In this document: piece after piece, positions 25,789-34,419 of the stretch
Position numbering within the stretch: the stretch's first letter is position 1
Layout of the letters: every line of letters begins with the position of its first letter
NCBI RefSeq assembly: GCF_017573465.1
Contig: NZ_JAGEPF010000012.1
Coordinates: 124,001-188,000, forward strand
Direction of reading: 5' to 3'
Length of the DNA stretch: 64,000 nt
Source of the DNA: Actinomadura violacea
GTDB lineage: Bacteria > Actinomycetota > Actinomycetes > Streptosporangiales > Streptosporangiaceae
Made by a program: the position numbers and the translations under genes
Notes under the pieces: generated by a model
What the model was told of the DNA's origin: nothing
Database searches by the model: none
The model's input: the letters and a program-made list of their open reading frames with translations, nothing else

Positions 25789-26556
25789 CTACCCGGGGAG
25801 CAGGGCCAGCCGCTCGAAGCCGGGCGTCCACCAGCGGGTCCGGTCGGGCGCGATCGCGAACGCCTCGACGCCGGGACGGGCGGCCGCCCACTCGCGCGCC
25901 GCGCCGCCCATCACGAACGCGGCGGTGGCGAGCGCGTCGACCTCGGCGATGCGCCGCCCGACGAGGGTGAGGGAGGCCAGCTCGGCGGCGGGCCGCCCGG
26001 TGCGCGGGTCGACGATGTGGCCGCCGCGCTCGGCGGTGCCGGAGGTCGCGATGGCGAGGTCCGTGCCGGACACCACGGCGGCCAGCGCGGCGGGGTCCGC
26101 GGGGTCGGCGAGGCCGATCCGCCACGGCTCGCCGGGCGCGGCCTCGCCGCGCAGCTGGATGTCGCCGCCGCCGTTCACGCAGTGGTCGCGGGCCCCGGCC
26201 TCGTGCAGGATCGCGGACGCCCGCTCGACCGCCCAGCCCTTCACCAGGCCGCTCGGGTCGAGCCGGCCGGCCGCCGTCGCGCTGAACGCCCCGCCGGTCT
26301 CGCGCTCCAGCTCCGCGCATCGCCGCAGGACGCCGGCCACGTCCGGGTCGCAGCCGGCCGTGTCGATCTCGCCGCGCGCGAGGCGCGAGATCTGGCTGTC
26401 CTCGCGGTAGGGGGAGAAGACGCGGTCGACGCGGTGCAGCCACGCGACGGCCTCCGCGAGCGCCACGGTGATCTCCGGCGTGCGGGGGGAGCGGACGTCG
26501 AACGAGAAAACCGTCCCCATGACGTGCTCGACGTGGTGGACCGAGGGCTCAGGCAC
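25789..26556 (-). CDS. apbE: FAD:protein FMN transferase
   Basis: The 255-residue ApbE protein attaches FMN covalently to a threonine of target flavoproteins using FAD and Mg2+. Characteristic segments are MGTVFSFDV, DRVFSPYREDSQISRL, DPSGLVKGWAVERA, CVNGGGDI and ATSGTAERGGHIVDPRTGRPAAE, which supplies metal ligands. No lipobox or signal peptide is visible, unlike many exported ApbEs. The GTG start at 26556 overlaps the end of the FMN-bind gene by 8 bp, so its substrate is almost certainly that protein. Confidence 0.93.
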   Translation of the reverse strand: MPEPSVHHVEHVMGTVFSFDVRSPRTPEITVALAEAVAWLHRVDRVFSPYREDSQISRLARGEIDTAGCDPDVAGVLRRCAELERETGGAFSATAAGRLDPSGLVKGWAVERASAILHEAGARDHCVNGGGDIQLRGEAAPGEPWRIGLADPADPAALAAVVSGTDLAIATSGTAERGGHIVDPRTGRPAAELASLTLVGRRIAEVDALATAAFVMGGAAREWAAARPGVEAFAIAPDRTRWWTPGFERLALLPG

Positions 26557-27043
26557 GGGCGGCGTCCAATGCGCTCTGCAGCGACCGGATGTAGCCCTCG
26601 CTGGTGTAGGTGGCGCCGGACACCGAGTCGATGTGCGCGTTGCCCGCCGCGAGCGCCTCCTTGGTCAGCTGCGGCACCGAGAACCCGGCGATCTCGCGGT
26701 CGCGGCCGTTCTCCGACGGCGTCTGCAGGACGCGGACGGCCGTCAGCCTCCCGCCGGTCGCGGTGATCTCGACCTGCACCGGGCCGTACTTGGTGTCGAT
26801 GACGTCGCCCTTGAACGTGCCGCTGGTCTTGGCGGACGAGCCCCCCGAAGCCCCGGACGTTCCAGATGTTCCAGGCGTTCCGGAGGACCCCGCCGAGGAG
26901 CCGCCGGCGGTGCCGGGCGCGCTGCTCCGCGGCGCGGACGAGGACGAGGAGACCCCCGTCACGTCGCTGTGGTGCGGCTTCAGGCCGAGGAGCAGGACGA
27001 CGCCGGCGGCGGTTGTCCCGGTGGCGATCAACGCTCTGCGCAT
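26549..27043 (-). CDS. FMN-binding domain protein, covalent flavin acceptor
   Basis: The 164-residue protein has an N-terminal membrane or signal segment (ALIATGTTAAGVVLLLGL), a low-complexity Ser/Gly/Thr linker (about 30-75), then an FMN_bind domain (75-160). The flavinylation motif DSVSGATYTSEGY is present, with T145 as the expected site of phosphoester-linked FMN added by ApbE. It lies between genes for ApbE and a ferric-reductase-like membrane oxidoreductase. Together they look like a transmembrane electron-transfer chain: NAD(P)H to FAD/heme to surface FMN. Confidence 0.93.
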   Translation of the reverse strand: MRRALIATGTTAAGVVLLLGLKPHHSDVTGVSSSSSAPRSSAPGTAGGSSAGSSGTPGTSGTSGASGGSSAKTSGTFKGDVIDTKYGPVQVEITATGGRLTAVRVLQTPSENGRDREIAGFSVPQLTKEALAAGNAHIDSVSGATYTSEGYIRSLQSALDAARA

Positions 27044-27055
27044 GGGACGGCCCTC

Positions 27056-28426
27056 TCAGAACTCGAACGACTCGTTGCGGATGTGCCGGCGGCGCACGCC
27101 CGCCTGCTTCAGCGCCGTGAGCGCGGCCCCGGTCATCCCGGGCGGCCCGCACAGGTACACGTCGCGGTGCCGGACGTCGGGCACCAGGCCGCGCAGCGCC
27201 CGGCCGGTCAGCGGCAGCGAGTACCCGGCCGGCTCGTCCACGAAGTACAGGACGCGGGAGCCGCGCGCGGCGGCGATCGCGTCGAGCTCGCCGCGCAGCG
27301 CCAGGTCCTCGGGCCTGCGGGCCAGGTAGACGAGGACGACGTCGCCGGGGAGCGTCTCGAACAGGGTCCGCAGCGGGGTGATGCCGACACCGCCCGCGAG
27401 CAGCAGTGCGCGGTCGTGGTGCGGGCGCGCGCCCGTGAACCCTCCGTAGGGGCCCTCGGCCCACACCCGCGTACCTGGGCGCAGCCCGGCGAGGGCGCGG
27501 CTGTGGTCGCCGGCCTCCTTCACGGTGATCCGGAGCCGCCCTCCGCGGACGGTCTCCGACAGCGAGTAGGGGTTCGCCGCCCACCACAGGCCGCGGGTGA
27601 GGAACCGCCACCGGAAGAACTGGCCCGGCTGGACGCGCAGCTCCTCCAGGTGCCGTCCCGTCATGTAGATCGAGACGACGCCGGGGGCCTCGGTCCGGAC
27701 GGCGGCGACCCGCAGGTCGTGCCGCAGGCCCCGGACGAGCGGCATCACGAACCGGAACCAGGCCAGCACCAGCGCGACGCCGATGTACAGCGTGTACCAG
27801 GCGGCCCTGGCCAGGGGGCTCGAGACGAACTGGGCGCCGTTGGCGAGCTGGTGCCCGAACGCGAGGAAGATCGCCAGGTAGGTGGCGAAGTGCAGGTAGT
27901 GCCAGATCTCGTAGCGCAGCTTCCGGCGGGCGACCCGCGCCGAGGTGATCCCGACGCCGATCAGCAGCAGGAACCCGAGGGTGCCCTTCAGCATCTCCGG
28001 GTAGTCGAAGACGATCGAGGTGGTCTGGTGGACGACGTCGGTGTGCGACGTCACCGCGTACCCCCAGATGATCAGGAGCACGTGCGCGCAGATCAGGGAG
28101 ATCGTGTAGCGCCCGCCCATCGCGTGCCAGCGGGCCAGCCGGTCGGTGCCGACGCCCCGCTCCAGCGCGGGGACGCGCGCCATCAGCGCGAGCAGCACGG
28201 CGCAGCCGTAGCCCGCCAGCAGCCCGGTGACGCGGCCCGCCTCGGTCAGCCAGCCGTCCAGGCCGACGATCGACCGGGTGCCGTGCCACCAGAGCAGCAG
28301 CACGGCCACCGCGCCCGCGTAGACCAGCACCTGTGGCCACGAGGACGGGACGCGCCACGCCGCGCGCGGCGCGGGGGGCGCGGGCGGCGCGGGGCGCCGC
28401 CTGATGTCATGCCTGGTCGTGGTCAT
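27056..28426 (-). CDS. Ferric-reductase-like transmembrane flavo-oxidoreductase
   Basis: The 456-residue protein has about six membrane helices forming a ferric-reductase-like heme domain. Candidate heme histidines are in MGGRYTISLICAHVLLIIWG, then EIWHYLHFATYLAIFLAFGHQLANG. The soluble C-terminal half carries an FAD-binding motif (NPYSLSE), GGVGITPLRTLFE and a NAD(P) domain (VYLCGPPGMT). It should move electrons from NAD(P)H through FAD and heme across the membrane to the flavinylated FMN-bind protein downstream. It is followed within 12 bp by that gene and transcribed divergently from a two-component system. Confidence 0.92.
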   Translation of the reverse strand: MTTTRHDIRRRPAPPAPPAPRAAWRVPSSWPQVLVYAGAVAVLLLWWHGTRSIVGLDGWLTEAGRVTGLLAGYGCAVLLALMARVPALERGVGTDRLARWHAMGGRYTISLICAHVLLIIWGYAVTSHTDVVHQTTSIVFDYPEMLKGTLGFLLLIGVGITSARVARRKLRYEIWHYLHFATYLAIFLAFGHQLANGAQFVSSPLARAAWYTLYIGVALVLAWFRFVMPLVRGLRHDLRVAAVRTEAPGVVSIYMTGRHLEELRVQPGQFFRWRFLTRGLWWAANPYSLSETVRGGRLRITVKEAGDHSRALAGLRPGTRVWAEGPYGGFTGARPHHDRALLLAGGVGITPLRTLFETLPGDVVLVYLARRPEDLALRGELDAIAAARGSRVLYFVDEPAGYSLPLTGRALRGLVPDVRHRDVYLCGPPGMTGAALTALKQAGVRRRHIRNESFEF

Positions 28427-28448
28427 GCGGGCCACCCTGCCAACCGAG

Positions 28449-28504
28449 TCTCTGAGTTCCTTCTCATCCGCGGGGAAAAGGACCCGTTGAGAGGCTTCTC
28501 TGAG
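28449..28504. promoter_or_regulatory. Direct repeats in the divergent promoter region
   Basis: TCTCTGAG occurs at 28449-28456 and again at 28497-28504, in the 114-bp gap between the reductase operon and the OmpR-type regulator. The region is unusually A/T-rich for this DNA. The repeats are candidates for response-regulator binding, but their 48-bp spacing is wide. Confidence 0.3.
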
Positions 28505-28540
28505 GAAACGCAGAGGTTGAGGAGGGAGGCTGGGGCTGGC

Positions 28541-29284
28541 ATGAGCACTCCCGAACCCGCCGGCGCCGGACTGCGCCGCGCCGACGGCACGCCCGTCCGC
28601 GTCCTGGTCGTCGACGACGAGCCCGACCTCGCCGAGGTGCTGTCGCGCGTGCTGGCGTCCGAGGGCTGGTCGGTGCGCAGCGCCGGGGACGGCGCGGGCG
28701 CCCTCGCCGCCGCCCGCGAGTTCCAGCCGGACGCCGTCGTCCTGGACGTGATGCTGCCCGACATCGGCGGCCTGGAGGTGCTGCGGCGGCTGCGCGCCGG
28801 CGCCCCCGACGTCTGCGTGCTGTTCCTCACCGCCCGGGACGCCGTCGAGGACCGCATCGCCGGGATCACCGCGGGCGGCGACGACTACGTCACCAAGCCG
28901 TTCAGCCTGGAGGAGGTCCTCGCCCGGCTGCGCGGGCTGCTGCGCCGCGCCGGGATGACCCGGCAGGCCGGCACGGCGGGGCTGCTGACCGTCGGGGGCC
29001 TGGCGATGGACGAGGAGGCCCGCGAGGTCACCCGGGACGGGGAGATCGTCGAGCTGACCCCGACCGAGTTCGAGCTGCTGCGGTTCCTGATGCGCAACCC
29101 GCGCCGGGTGCTGTCCAAGGCGCAGATCCTCGACCGCGTCTGGGACTACGACTTCGGCGGGCAGGCGCACGTCGTCGAGCTGTACATCAGCTACCTGCGC
29201 AAGAAGATCGACGCGGGCCGGCCGCCGATGATCCACACCGTCCGGGGCGTCGGGTACGTGCTGAAGGCCCCGGAGGCCGCGTGA
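28541..29284 (+). CDS. OmpR/PhoB-type response regulator
   Basis: The 247-residue protein has a receiver domain with D25/D26, phospho-acceptor D69 (VVLDVMLPD) and the conserved Lys in YVTKPFSLEE. A winged-helix output domain follows at about 150-242 (LTPTEFELLRFLMRNPRRVLSKAQILDRVW ... VVELYISYLRKKID ... IHTVRGVGYVL). A strong GGAGGGAGG lies 5' of the ATG. The histidine kinase gene overlaps its stop (GTGA). It probably controls itself and the divergent electron-transfer operon. Confidence 0.95.
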   Translation: MSTPEPAGAGLRRADGTPVRVLVVDDEPDLAEVLSRVLASEGWSVRSAGDGAGALAAAREFQPDAVVLDVMLPDIGGLEVLRRLRAGAPDVCVLFLTARDAVEDRIAGITAGGDDYVTKPFSLEEVLARLRGLLRRAGMTRQAGTAGLLTVGGLAMDEEAREVTRDGEIVELTPTEFELLRFLMRNPRRVLSKAQILDRVWDYDFGGQAHVVELYISYLRKKIDAGRPPMIHTVRGVGYVLKAPEAA

Positions 29285-30702
29285 AGGTCCCGCACGTCCG
29301 GACGCTGCGGGCGCGGCTGACCGCGGGCCTGGTCGTCCTGCTGGCGCTCAGCTGCCTCGCGGTCGGCGTCGCCACCACCACCGCCCTCGACCGGTTCCTC
29401 GTGAGCCGGATCGACGAGCAGCTCACCGCGACCGGCGGGCACTTCGCGGCCAGCCTCGAGCACGAGCACCACCCCGACAAGGACAACCGCGCGGACTCGC
29501 GCGGCCAGGCGTCCGGGACGTTCGGTGCCCGGCTGTTCGAGGGGCACGTGTCCCGGGCCGCGGTCGTGCGCGGGCAGTCCGCCGTGCCGGTGCCGCTGAC
29601 CGCCGGCGACGACCGCGCCCTCGCCGGCCTGGCGCCCGACGGCCACGGGCACGACCTGGACCTGGCGGCGCTCGGCGGCTACCGGGTCGTCGCCATCCGC
29701 GGCGACGACGGCGACGTGCTGGTCACCGGGCTGCCGCTGCGGCCCGTCGCCGACACCGTCCACCGGCTGGAGCGCATCGAGGCCGTCGTCTTCGCCGCCG
29801 TGCTGATCGCCGCCGGGATCGCCGCGGCGGCGTGGGTGCGGCTCGCGCTGCGGCCGCTGCGCCGCGTCGCCGCGACCGCGTCCCGCGTCACCGAGCTGCC
29901 GCTGGCCAGCGGCGAGGTCGCGATGCCCGAGCGCGTCCCCGACACCGACCCGCGCACCGAGGTCGGGCAGGTCGGCGCCGCGCTCAACCGGATGCTCGGG
30001 CACGTCGAGGGCGCGCTGGCCCGCCGGCACGCGAGCGAGGAGCGGCTGCGCCGGTTCGCCGCCGACGCCAGCCACGAGCTGCGCACCCCGGTCGCCGCCA
30101 TCCGCGGCCACGCCGAGCTGGCGCTGCGCACCCGCGACGGCGTCCCGCCGGACGTCCGGCACGCGCTCGGGCGGATCGAGGCCGAGTCCGTCCGGATGAC
30201 CGAGCTGGTCGACGACCTGCTGCTCCTCGCCCGGCTGGACGCGGGCCGCCCGCTGGAGTCCGAGCCGGTCGACCTGACCCGGCTCGTCCTGGACGCCACG
30301 AGCGACGCCCGCGCCGCCGGACCGGACCACCGCTGGGAGATGGTCCTGCCGGAGGAGCCCGTCACGATCACCGGGGACGCCCGCCGGCTGCACCAGCTCC
30401 TGGCCAACCTGCTCGCCAACGCCCGCGCCCACACCCCGCCCGGCACCCACGTCACGGTCCGGCTCGCCCAGCCGGAACCGCCGGGCGCCGTCCTGGAGGT
30501 CGAGGACGACGGGCCGGGCGTCCCGGCGGACGTCCGCGACGAGGTGTTCCACCGGTTCGTCCGCGCCGACCACGGCCGGTCCCGCGCGGCGGGCGGCACC
30601 GGGCTCGGCCTCGCGATCGTGCAGGCCGTCGCCGCCGCGCACGGCGGCACGGCGGAGCTGGCGGGCCGGTCGAGGTTCCGGATCACCCTGCCGGGCGCCT
30701 GA
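29281..30702 (+). CDS. Sensor histidine kinase, OmpR-partner
   Basis: The 473-residue kinase has two membrane helices (about 12-34 and 165-190) flanking an extracytoplasmic region of about 130 residues that is rich in His and Asp (EHEHHPDKDN, DGHGHDLD), which could bind metal. A HAMP linker, a HisKA helix with H265 (ADASHELRTPVAAIRGH) and an HATPase domain (LLANLLANARAHTP, DDGPGVP, GGTGLGLAIV) follow. It is coupled by GTGA to the response regulator. Its gene ends directly against the convergent LCP gene. Confidence 0.95.
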   Translation: MKVPHVRTLRARLTAGLVVLLALSCLAVGVATTTALDRFLVSRIDEQLTATGGHFAASLEHEHHPDKDNRADSRGQASGTFGARLFEGHVSRAAVVRGQSAVPVPLTAGDDRALAGLAPDGHGHDLDLAALGGYRVVAIRGDDGDVLVTGLPLRPVADTVHRLERIEAVVFAAVLIAAGIAAAAWVRLALRPLRRVAATASRVTELPLASGEVAMPERVPDTDPRTEVGQVGAALNRMLGHVEGALARRHASEERLRRFAADASHELRTPVAAIRGHAELALRTRDGVPPDVRHALGRIEAESVRMTELVDDLLLLARLDAGRPLESEPVDLTRLVLDATSDARAAGPDHRWEMVLPEEPVTITGDARRLHQLLANLLANARAHTPPGTHVTVRLAQPEPPGAVLEVEDDGPGVPADVRDEVFHRFVRADHGRSRAAGGTGLGLAIVQAVAAAHGGTAELAGRSRFRITLPGA

Positions 30703-32130
30703 TCACGTCCCCGCCGCGCCCGCCGCGCAGATGTCGCCGTCGGCGTGGATCTCGCCCTCGAGCTTGGGGATGCCGGCCTTCTCCTTCGCCTTCACCGAGG
30801 TGAAGGAGGTGCCGAGGACGAGGTTCACCACCCCCGGCCCGGCCTTGGGGTACAGCGCCTTCTGCACGCCCGGGATCACCGCGGCGAGCGCGGCGGCCTG
30901 CGCCTGCGAGCCCTGCGCGTAGTAGACGCCGGTCGCCTGCCGGGCCTTCATGGTGCCCGTCCCGACGATCACGAAGCCCTGCGCCTTGAGCTGCTTGGCG
31001 ACCTTCGCCGCCGTGCTCGCGCGCCCGGTCGCGTTGTAGAGCCGCACCTGCACCGGCCCGGCCGTCTTCTTCGCGGCCGCCTCCACGGACTGGTCCTGGC
31101 GGACCGCGGTGAAGAACCGGCCCGCGTCCGGCTGCAGCAGCGCCACCCGGTTCGGGTCCGGCGCGTACGCGGCGACGGGCGCGGTGACGAAGTCGAGCTT
31201 GCCGGCGGTCAGCCCGTGCATGCTCCGCGCGATCTTCACCATCGTGCCGATGTCCAGGCCCTTGTCGGTGGTCAGCGACTTCGTGCCGGCCTCCGCCAGG
31301 TCGTACACCTTCTTCGGGTCGGTCAGCGTGCCGGCGCTCAGCACCTTGTTCGCCAGCGACCCCATGAACTGCTGCTGCCGCTTGATCCGCTGCAGGTCGG
31401 ACTCGTCGCCGAGGCCGTGCCGGTCGCGGACGAAGGCCAGCGCCGCCTCACCCTCGATGGTGTGCCTGCCCTTCTTCAGGTGCAGCTTGGAGTCCTTGTC
31501 GTTCACGTCCTGCGGCAGGCACACCTCCACGCCGCCGACCGCCTCCGTCACGCTCTTGAAGCTGGTGAAGTCGACCTGCATGAAGTGGTCGATCTTGATG
31601 TGGGTGAGGTCCTCGATCGTCTTGACCGTGCAGGACGCGCCGCCGTTGGTGAACGAACTGTTGATCATCCCGACCGTCACCGCGGGCGAGGTGGTGCCGT
31701 CGGGCCGGCGGCACGCCGGGATCGGCACCATCAGGTCGCGCGGGAAGCTGATGCCCATCGCCTGCTTACCGCCCGGCGACAGGTGCAGCAGGATCATCGT
31801 GTCCGAGCGCGGCGGGTCGTTCTTCATGCCGTGCCCGTACTTGGCGTTGGCGCCCGCGCGGCTGTCGGTGCCGAGCATCAGGATGTTCAGCGCGTTGTTC
31901 AGCTTCGGCGGCCGGTTCCCGCCGATCAGCTTGTCGGTGTCCTCGTGGTCGATGTTGTGCTGCAGTTGCCAGTAGAAGCCGTAGCCGGTGCCGCCGGCCG
32001 CGACGATCAGCACCGCGGTCACGATCCCGACCCACTTCAGCACCCGCCGGCGGCGGCGCCGCGGCGGCGCCGGATCGGGTTCGGGATCCACCTCGTCCGC
32101 ATAGTCGATGTATGTCGGCTTGCTGCTCAT
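30703..32130 (-). CDS. LytR-CpsA-Psr (LCP) family wall-polymer ligase with LytR_C domain
   Basis: The 475-residue protein has a short cytoplasmic tail rich in Pro and Arg, one membrane helix (VLKWVGIVTAVLIVAAGGTGYGF), an LCP domain (about 75-290) and a C-terminal LytR_C domain (about 355-460). LCP motifs: ILMLGTDSRAG, RSDTMILLHLSP, GISFPRDLMVPIP, DHFMQVDFTSFKSVTEAVGGVEVCLP and AFVRDRHGLGDESDLQRIKRQQQFM. The conserved Asp and Arg residues bind the pyrophosphate of the polyprenyl-linked donor and Mg2+. In actinomycetes LCP proteins join arabinogalactan or teichoic-type polymers to peptidoglycan. It is a single-gene unit on the minus strand. Confidence 0.94.
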   Translation of the reverse strand: MSSKPTYIDYADEVDPEPDPAPPRRRRRRVLKWVGIVTAVLIVAAGGTGYGFYWQLQHNIDHEDTDKLIGGNRPPKLNNALNILMLGTDSRAGANAKYGHGMKNDPPRSDTMILLHLSPGGKQAMGISFPRDLMVPIPACRRPDGTTSPAVTVGMINSSFTNGGASCTVKTIEDLTHIKIDHFMQVDFTSFKSVTEAVGGVEVCLPQDVNDKDSKLHLKKGRHTIEGEAALAFVRDRHGLGDESDLQRIKRQQQFMGSLANKVLSAGTLTDPKKVYDLAEAGTKSLTTDKGLDIGTMVKIARSMHGLTAGKLDFVTAPVAAYAPDPNRVALLQPDAGRFFTAVRQDQSVEAAAKKTAGPVQVRLYNATGRASTAAKVAKQLKAQGFVIVGTGTMKARQATGVYYAQGSQAQAAALAAVIPGVQKALYPKAGPGVVNLVLGTSFTSVKAKEKAGIPKLEGEIHADGDICAAGAAGT

Positions 32131-32254
32131 CGCTCCAGCGACCCCGTCTGAATCGTGAGCACCGGTCAGCGGCCACCGCGCTCAGTCGAACCTTGCTCGA
32201 AACACGTGACTCAGACGACAGTATCCTCTACCCTCCTCGCCCTAGGAACGATGG

Positions 32255-32638
32255 TCACGAGGTCGGCTGGAACAACTCCACCGCGTTACCGGACGGGTCG
32301 TCGAGCAGGATCTGCCGGCCGCCCACGCCCGTGACGAGGGTGTTGCGGAACGCGGCGCCCGCCGCGCGCAGCCGCTCCACCTCGGCGTCGATGTCGTCCA
32401 CGACGAGCACCACGCGGTTCCAGCCGCCGGGCTCGGGGACGCGGCCGTCCGGCATGGCCTGCCCGCCGCCGCCCCGCCCGGACGGCGCCGACAGCGCCAT
32501 TCGCAGCGCGCCCCGCGCGATCATCGCGAAGGTCGGCGCCGGGTGCATCACGACGTCGAAGCCGAGTTGGCCGGTGTAGAAGGCGATCGCCGCATCGACG
32601 TCGCGGACGATGTAGCGGACGAGCACGGTCTCTGCCAT
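32255..32638 (-). CDS. VOC-superfamily (glyoxalase-like) protein
   Basis: This 127-residue protein has two beta-alpha-beta-beta-beta modules of the vicinal-oxygen-chelate fold: LVRYIVRDVDAAIAFYTGQLGFDV and VLVVDDIDAEVERLRAAGA ... ILLDDPSGNAVELFQP. The terminal E is a usual metal ligand. Function could be a glyoxalase, dioxygenase or drug-binding resistance protein; nothing nearby decides this. It is a lone gene between the LCP gene and the lasso-cluster regulators. Confidence 0.85.
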   Translation of the reverse strand: MAETVLVRYIVRDVDAAIAFYTGQLGFDVVMHPAPTFAMIARGALRMALSAPSGRGGGGQAMPDGRVPEPGGWNRVVLVVDDIDAEVERLRAAGAAFRNTLVTGVGGRQILLDDPSGNAVELFQPTS

Positions 32639-32723
32639 GCTCCTCTGCTCCCCGCGCCCGGGCGCCTCATTCCGGCGCGACCCGATCTTGGGAGAACCGG
32701 GCGGGACTCCGGGGGAAGGCGTC

Positions 32724-33371
32724 CTAGTCGTCGAGGAGGCCGTCGCGGCGCGCCTCGCGGTACAGCGCGATCCGGTTGGAGGCGTCGCGCCCCGCCCTGG
32801 CGTACTTCTCCCGGGCGCGCGCGAGGTACTGCTTCACCGTGTGCTCGCTGATGCCCATCTTGCGGGCGACGGCGGCGCGGGTGAGGCCGCCCAGCCAGAG
32901 CCGCATCGTCCGCAGCTCCTGCTCGGAGAACTGGGGGCGGCAGGGCGACGGCCCGCGCGGCGCGTCGGCGGGCGCGTCAGCGGGCGCGTCAGTGGGTGCG
33001 TCGGTGGCCGCGGCGAGGATCGCCTCGACCAGCCGGCGCCGGCACTCCCCGGACTCCTTGCGGACGAACGCGCGGGCCCCCGCCAGCTCCGCCCGCCGGG
33101 CGAGGTCGGCCTCGGCGCACTGGGAGAACACGACGATCCGGTGCCCGGCCGCGGCCAGCTCGGCGATCCGCGCGAACGCCGGCTCCCCGCCCGTCCGCGG
33201 GTCGATGACCAGCACGTCGGCGGCGAGGCGCGGATCGAGGCCGTCGATGCTGGTCGCGGTGTCCACGATCTCGACGGGACGCGGGTCGCCGTCGATCCAG
33301 GCGCGGACGCCGGACAGCACCACATCGTGGTCGTCGACGACGGCGACGGTGACTCGGCGGGTGGGAGCCAT
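32724..33371 (-). CDS. LuxR/NarL-type response regulator at the edge of the lasso cluster
   Basis: The 215-residue protein has a receiver-like domain with D13/D14 and D57 (ADVLVIDPRTGGEP) and a lysine in FVRKESGE. A linker of repeated Asp-Ala-Pro units (TDAPTDAPADAPADAP, about residues 130-146) precedes a C-terminal LuxR helix-turn-helix (FSEQELRTMRLWLGGLTRAAVARKMGISEHTVKQYLARAREKYARAGR). The DNA of the linker has 12-bp tandem repeats. No kinase is adjacent, so it is an orphan. It is divergent from the SARP regulator of the lasso genes, across a 274-bp gap. The start could lie further upstream in frame; ATG 33371 gives the normal family N-terminus. Confidence 0.85.
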   Translation of the reverse strand: MAPTRRVTVAVVDDHDVVLSGVRAWIDGDPRPVEIVDTATSIDGLDPRLAADVLVIDPRTGGEPAFARIAELAAAGHRIVVFSQCAEADLARRAELAGARAFVRKESGECRRRLVEAILAAATDAPTDAPADAPADAPRGPSPCRPQFSEQELRTMRLWLGGLTRAAVARKMGISEHTVKQYLARAREKYARAGRDASNRIALYREARRDGLLDD

Positions 33372-33645
33372 CGGGGAGCGGGTCAGACCTTTGTTCGGGG
33401 CGGGGAGCGTTCTGCGGGCAGGGGCGTGCGCGGACGGACGGTGCGGAGCGGGGAGCGGCAACCCCTCGATCTTACTGAGCGAGACCGTCCCGTCATAGAG
33501 AGTTCTGAATGGCCCACCGGTGACGGCCGCCACCCCGGCCGCGCGGGGGCCATGACCGCCGAACGACCGTCATGACAGACGACCCGACTCTGCGCAAACT
33601 GAGCCGTACTGCCGAAGCAGCCGTACCGACGCAGGGGGGAACCAC

Positions 33646-34419
33646 ATGAACGGGGTCGGTCTGAAGGTCCTCGGTCCGCTGGAGGCGGCCGTGGACGGCC
33701 GGCGGGCGGAGCTGCCGAAGGGCGGCCAGCGGGTGCTGCTCGCCGCGCTGGCGCTGAACGCCGGGCAGGTCGTCCCGCTCGACCAGCTGCTGGAGCACCT
33801 GTGGGGCGACCGGCTGCCCGACCGGCCGCGCGGCGCGCTGTACTCCTGCGTGTCGCGGCTGCGGCAGTGGCTCGACCGGCACTCGCCCGGCTCCGCCGCG
33901 CTGCTCACCACCTCCTCCGGCGGGTACGTGCTGGACCTCGGGCCCGGGCGCCTTGACCTGCTGAGCTTCCGCGCGCTGATGCGCGAGGCCGCCGCGGCGG
34001 GGGAGCGCCGCGACCTCGCCACCCAGTCCGCGCGGCTGCGGGAGGCGCTGGCGCTGTGGCGCGGGCCGGTGCTGGCGAACGTCCGGTCCGACGCCCTGCA
34101 GCAGACGGAGGTGCCGCGGCTGACCGAGGAGTACCTGCGGGCGGTGGAGTGGCGGTGCGAGGTCGGGCTGGCGCTCGGCGAGCACGACGGGATGGTCGGG
34201 GAACTGCGCGCGCTGACCGACCGGTACCCGTTCCGGGAGCGGTTCTGGTGGCAGCTGATGCTGGCGCTGTCGCGGTCGGGCCGCCGCGTCGAGGCGCTCG
34301 CCGCCTACCGGAAGGTCAGCACGCAGCTGCGCGCCGAGTTCGGTGTCGACCCCGATCTCGAACTCCGCCGCCTGCAGATGGCGATCCTGCGCGACGACCA
34401 TTCCGTCCTGTCATTGTGA
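33646..34419 (+). CDS. SARP-family (AfsR/DnrI-type) activator, likely of the lasso cluster
   Basis: This 257-residue protein is a small SARP. An OmpR-like winged helix (about 5-95: LKVLGPLEAAVDGRRAELPKGGQRVLLAALALNAGQVVPLDQLLEHLWGD ... ALYSCVSRLRQWL) is followed by a bacterial transcriptional activation domain (about 100-250: LLSFRALMREAAAAGE ... YPFRERFWWQLMLALSRSGRRVEALAAYRKVSTQLRAEFGVDPDLELRRL). SARPs activate secondary-metabolite genes by binding direct heptamer repeats with 11-bp spacing next to the -10 element. Such repeats occur upstream of the lasso precursor gene at 35505-35525. Upstream of its own start, CATGACCG (33551) and CATGACAG (33571) repeat 20 bp apart. It overlaps the convergent monooxygenase gene by 9 bp. 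Confidence 0.93.
   Translation: MNGVGLKVLGPLEAAVDGRRAELPKGGQRVLLAALALNAGQVVPLDQLLEHLWGDRLPDRPRGALYSCVSRLRQWLDRHSPGSAALLTTSSGGYVLDLGPGRLDLLSFRALMREAAAAGERRDLATQSARLREALALWRGPVLANVRSDALQQTEVPRLTEEYLRAVEWRCEVGLALGEHDGMVGELRALTDRYPFRERFWWQLMLALSRSGRRVEALAAYRKVSTQLRAEFGVDPDLELRRLQMAILRDDHSVLSL

Noticed and set aside
32941..33010. Possible CRISPR-like or satellite repeat
   Set aside because: The 12-bp units are in frame and encode the Asp-Ala-Pro linker of the response regulator; no spacers are present. I saw no CRISPR array anywhere in the window.
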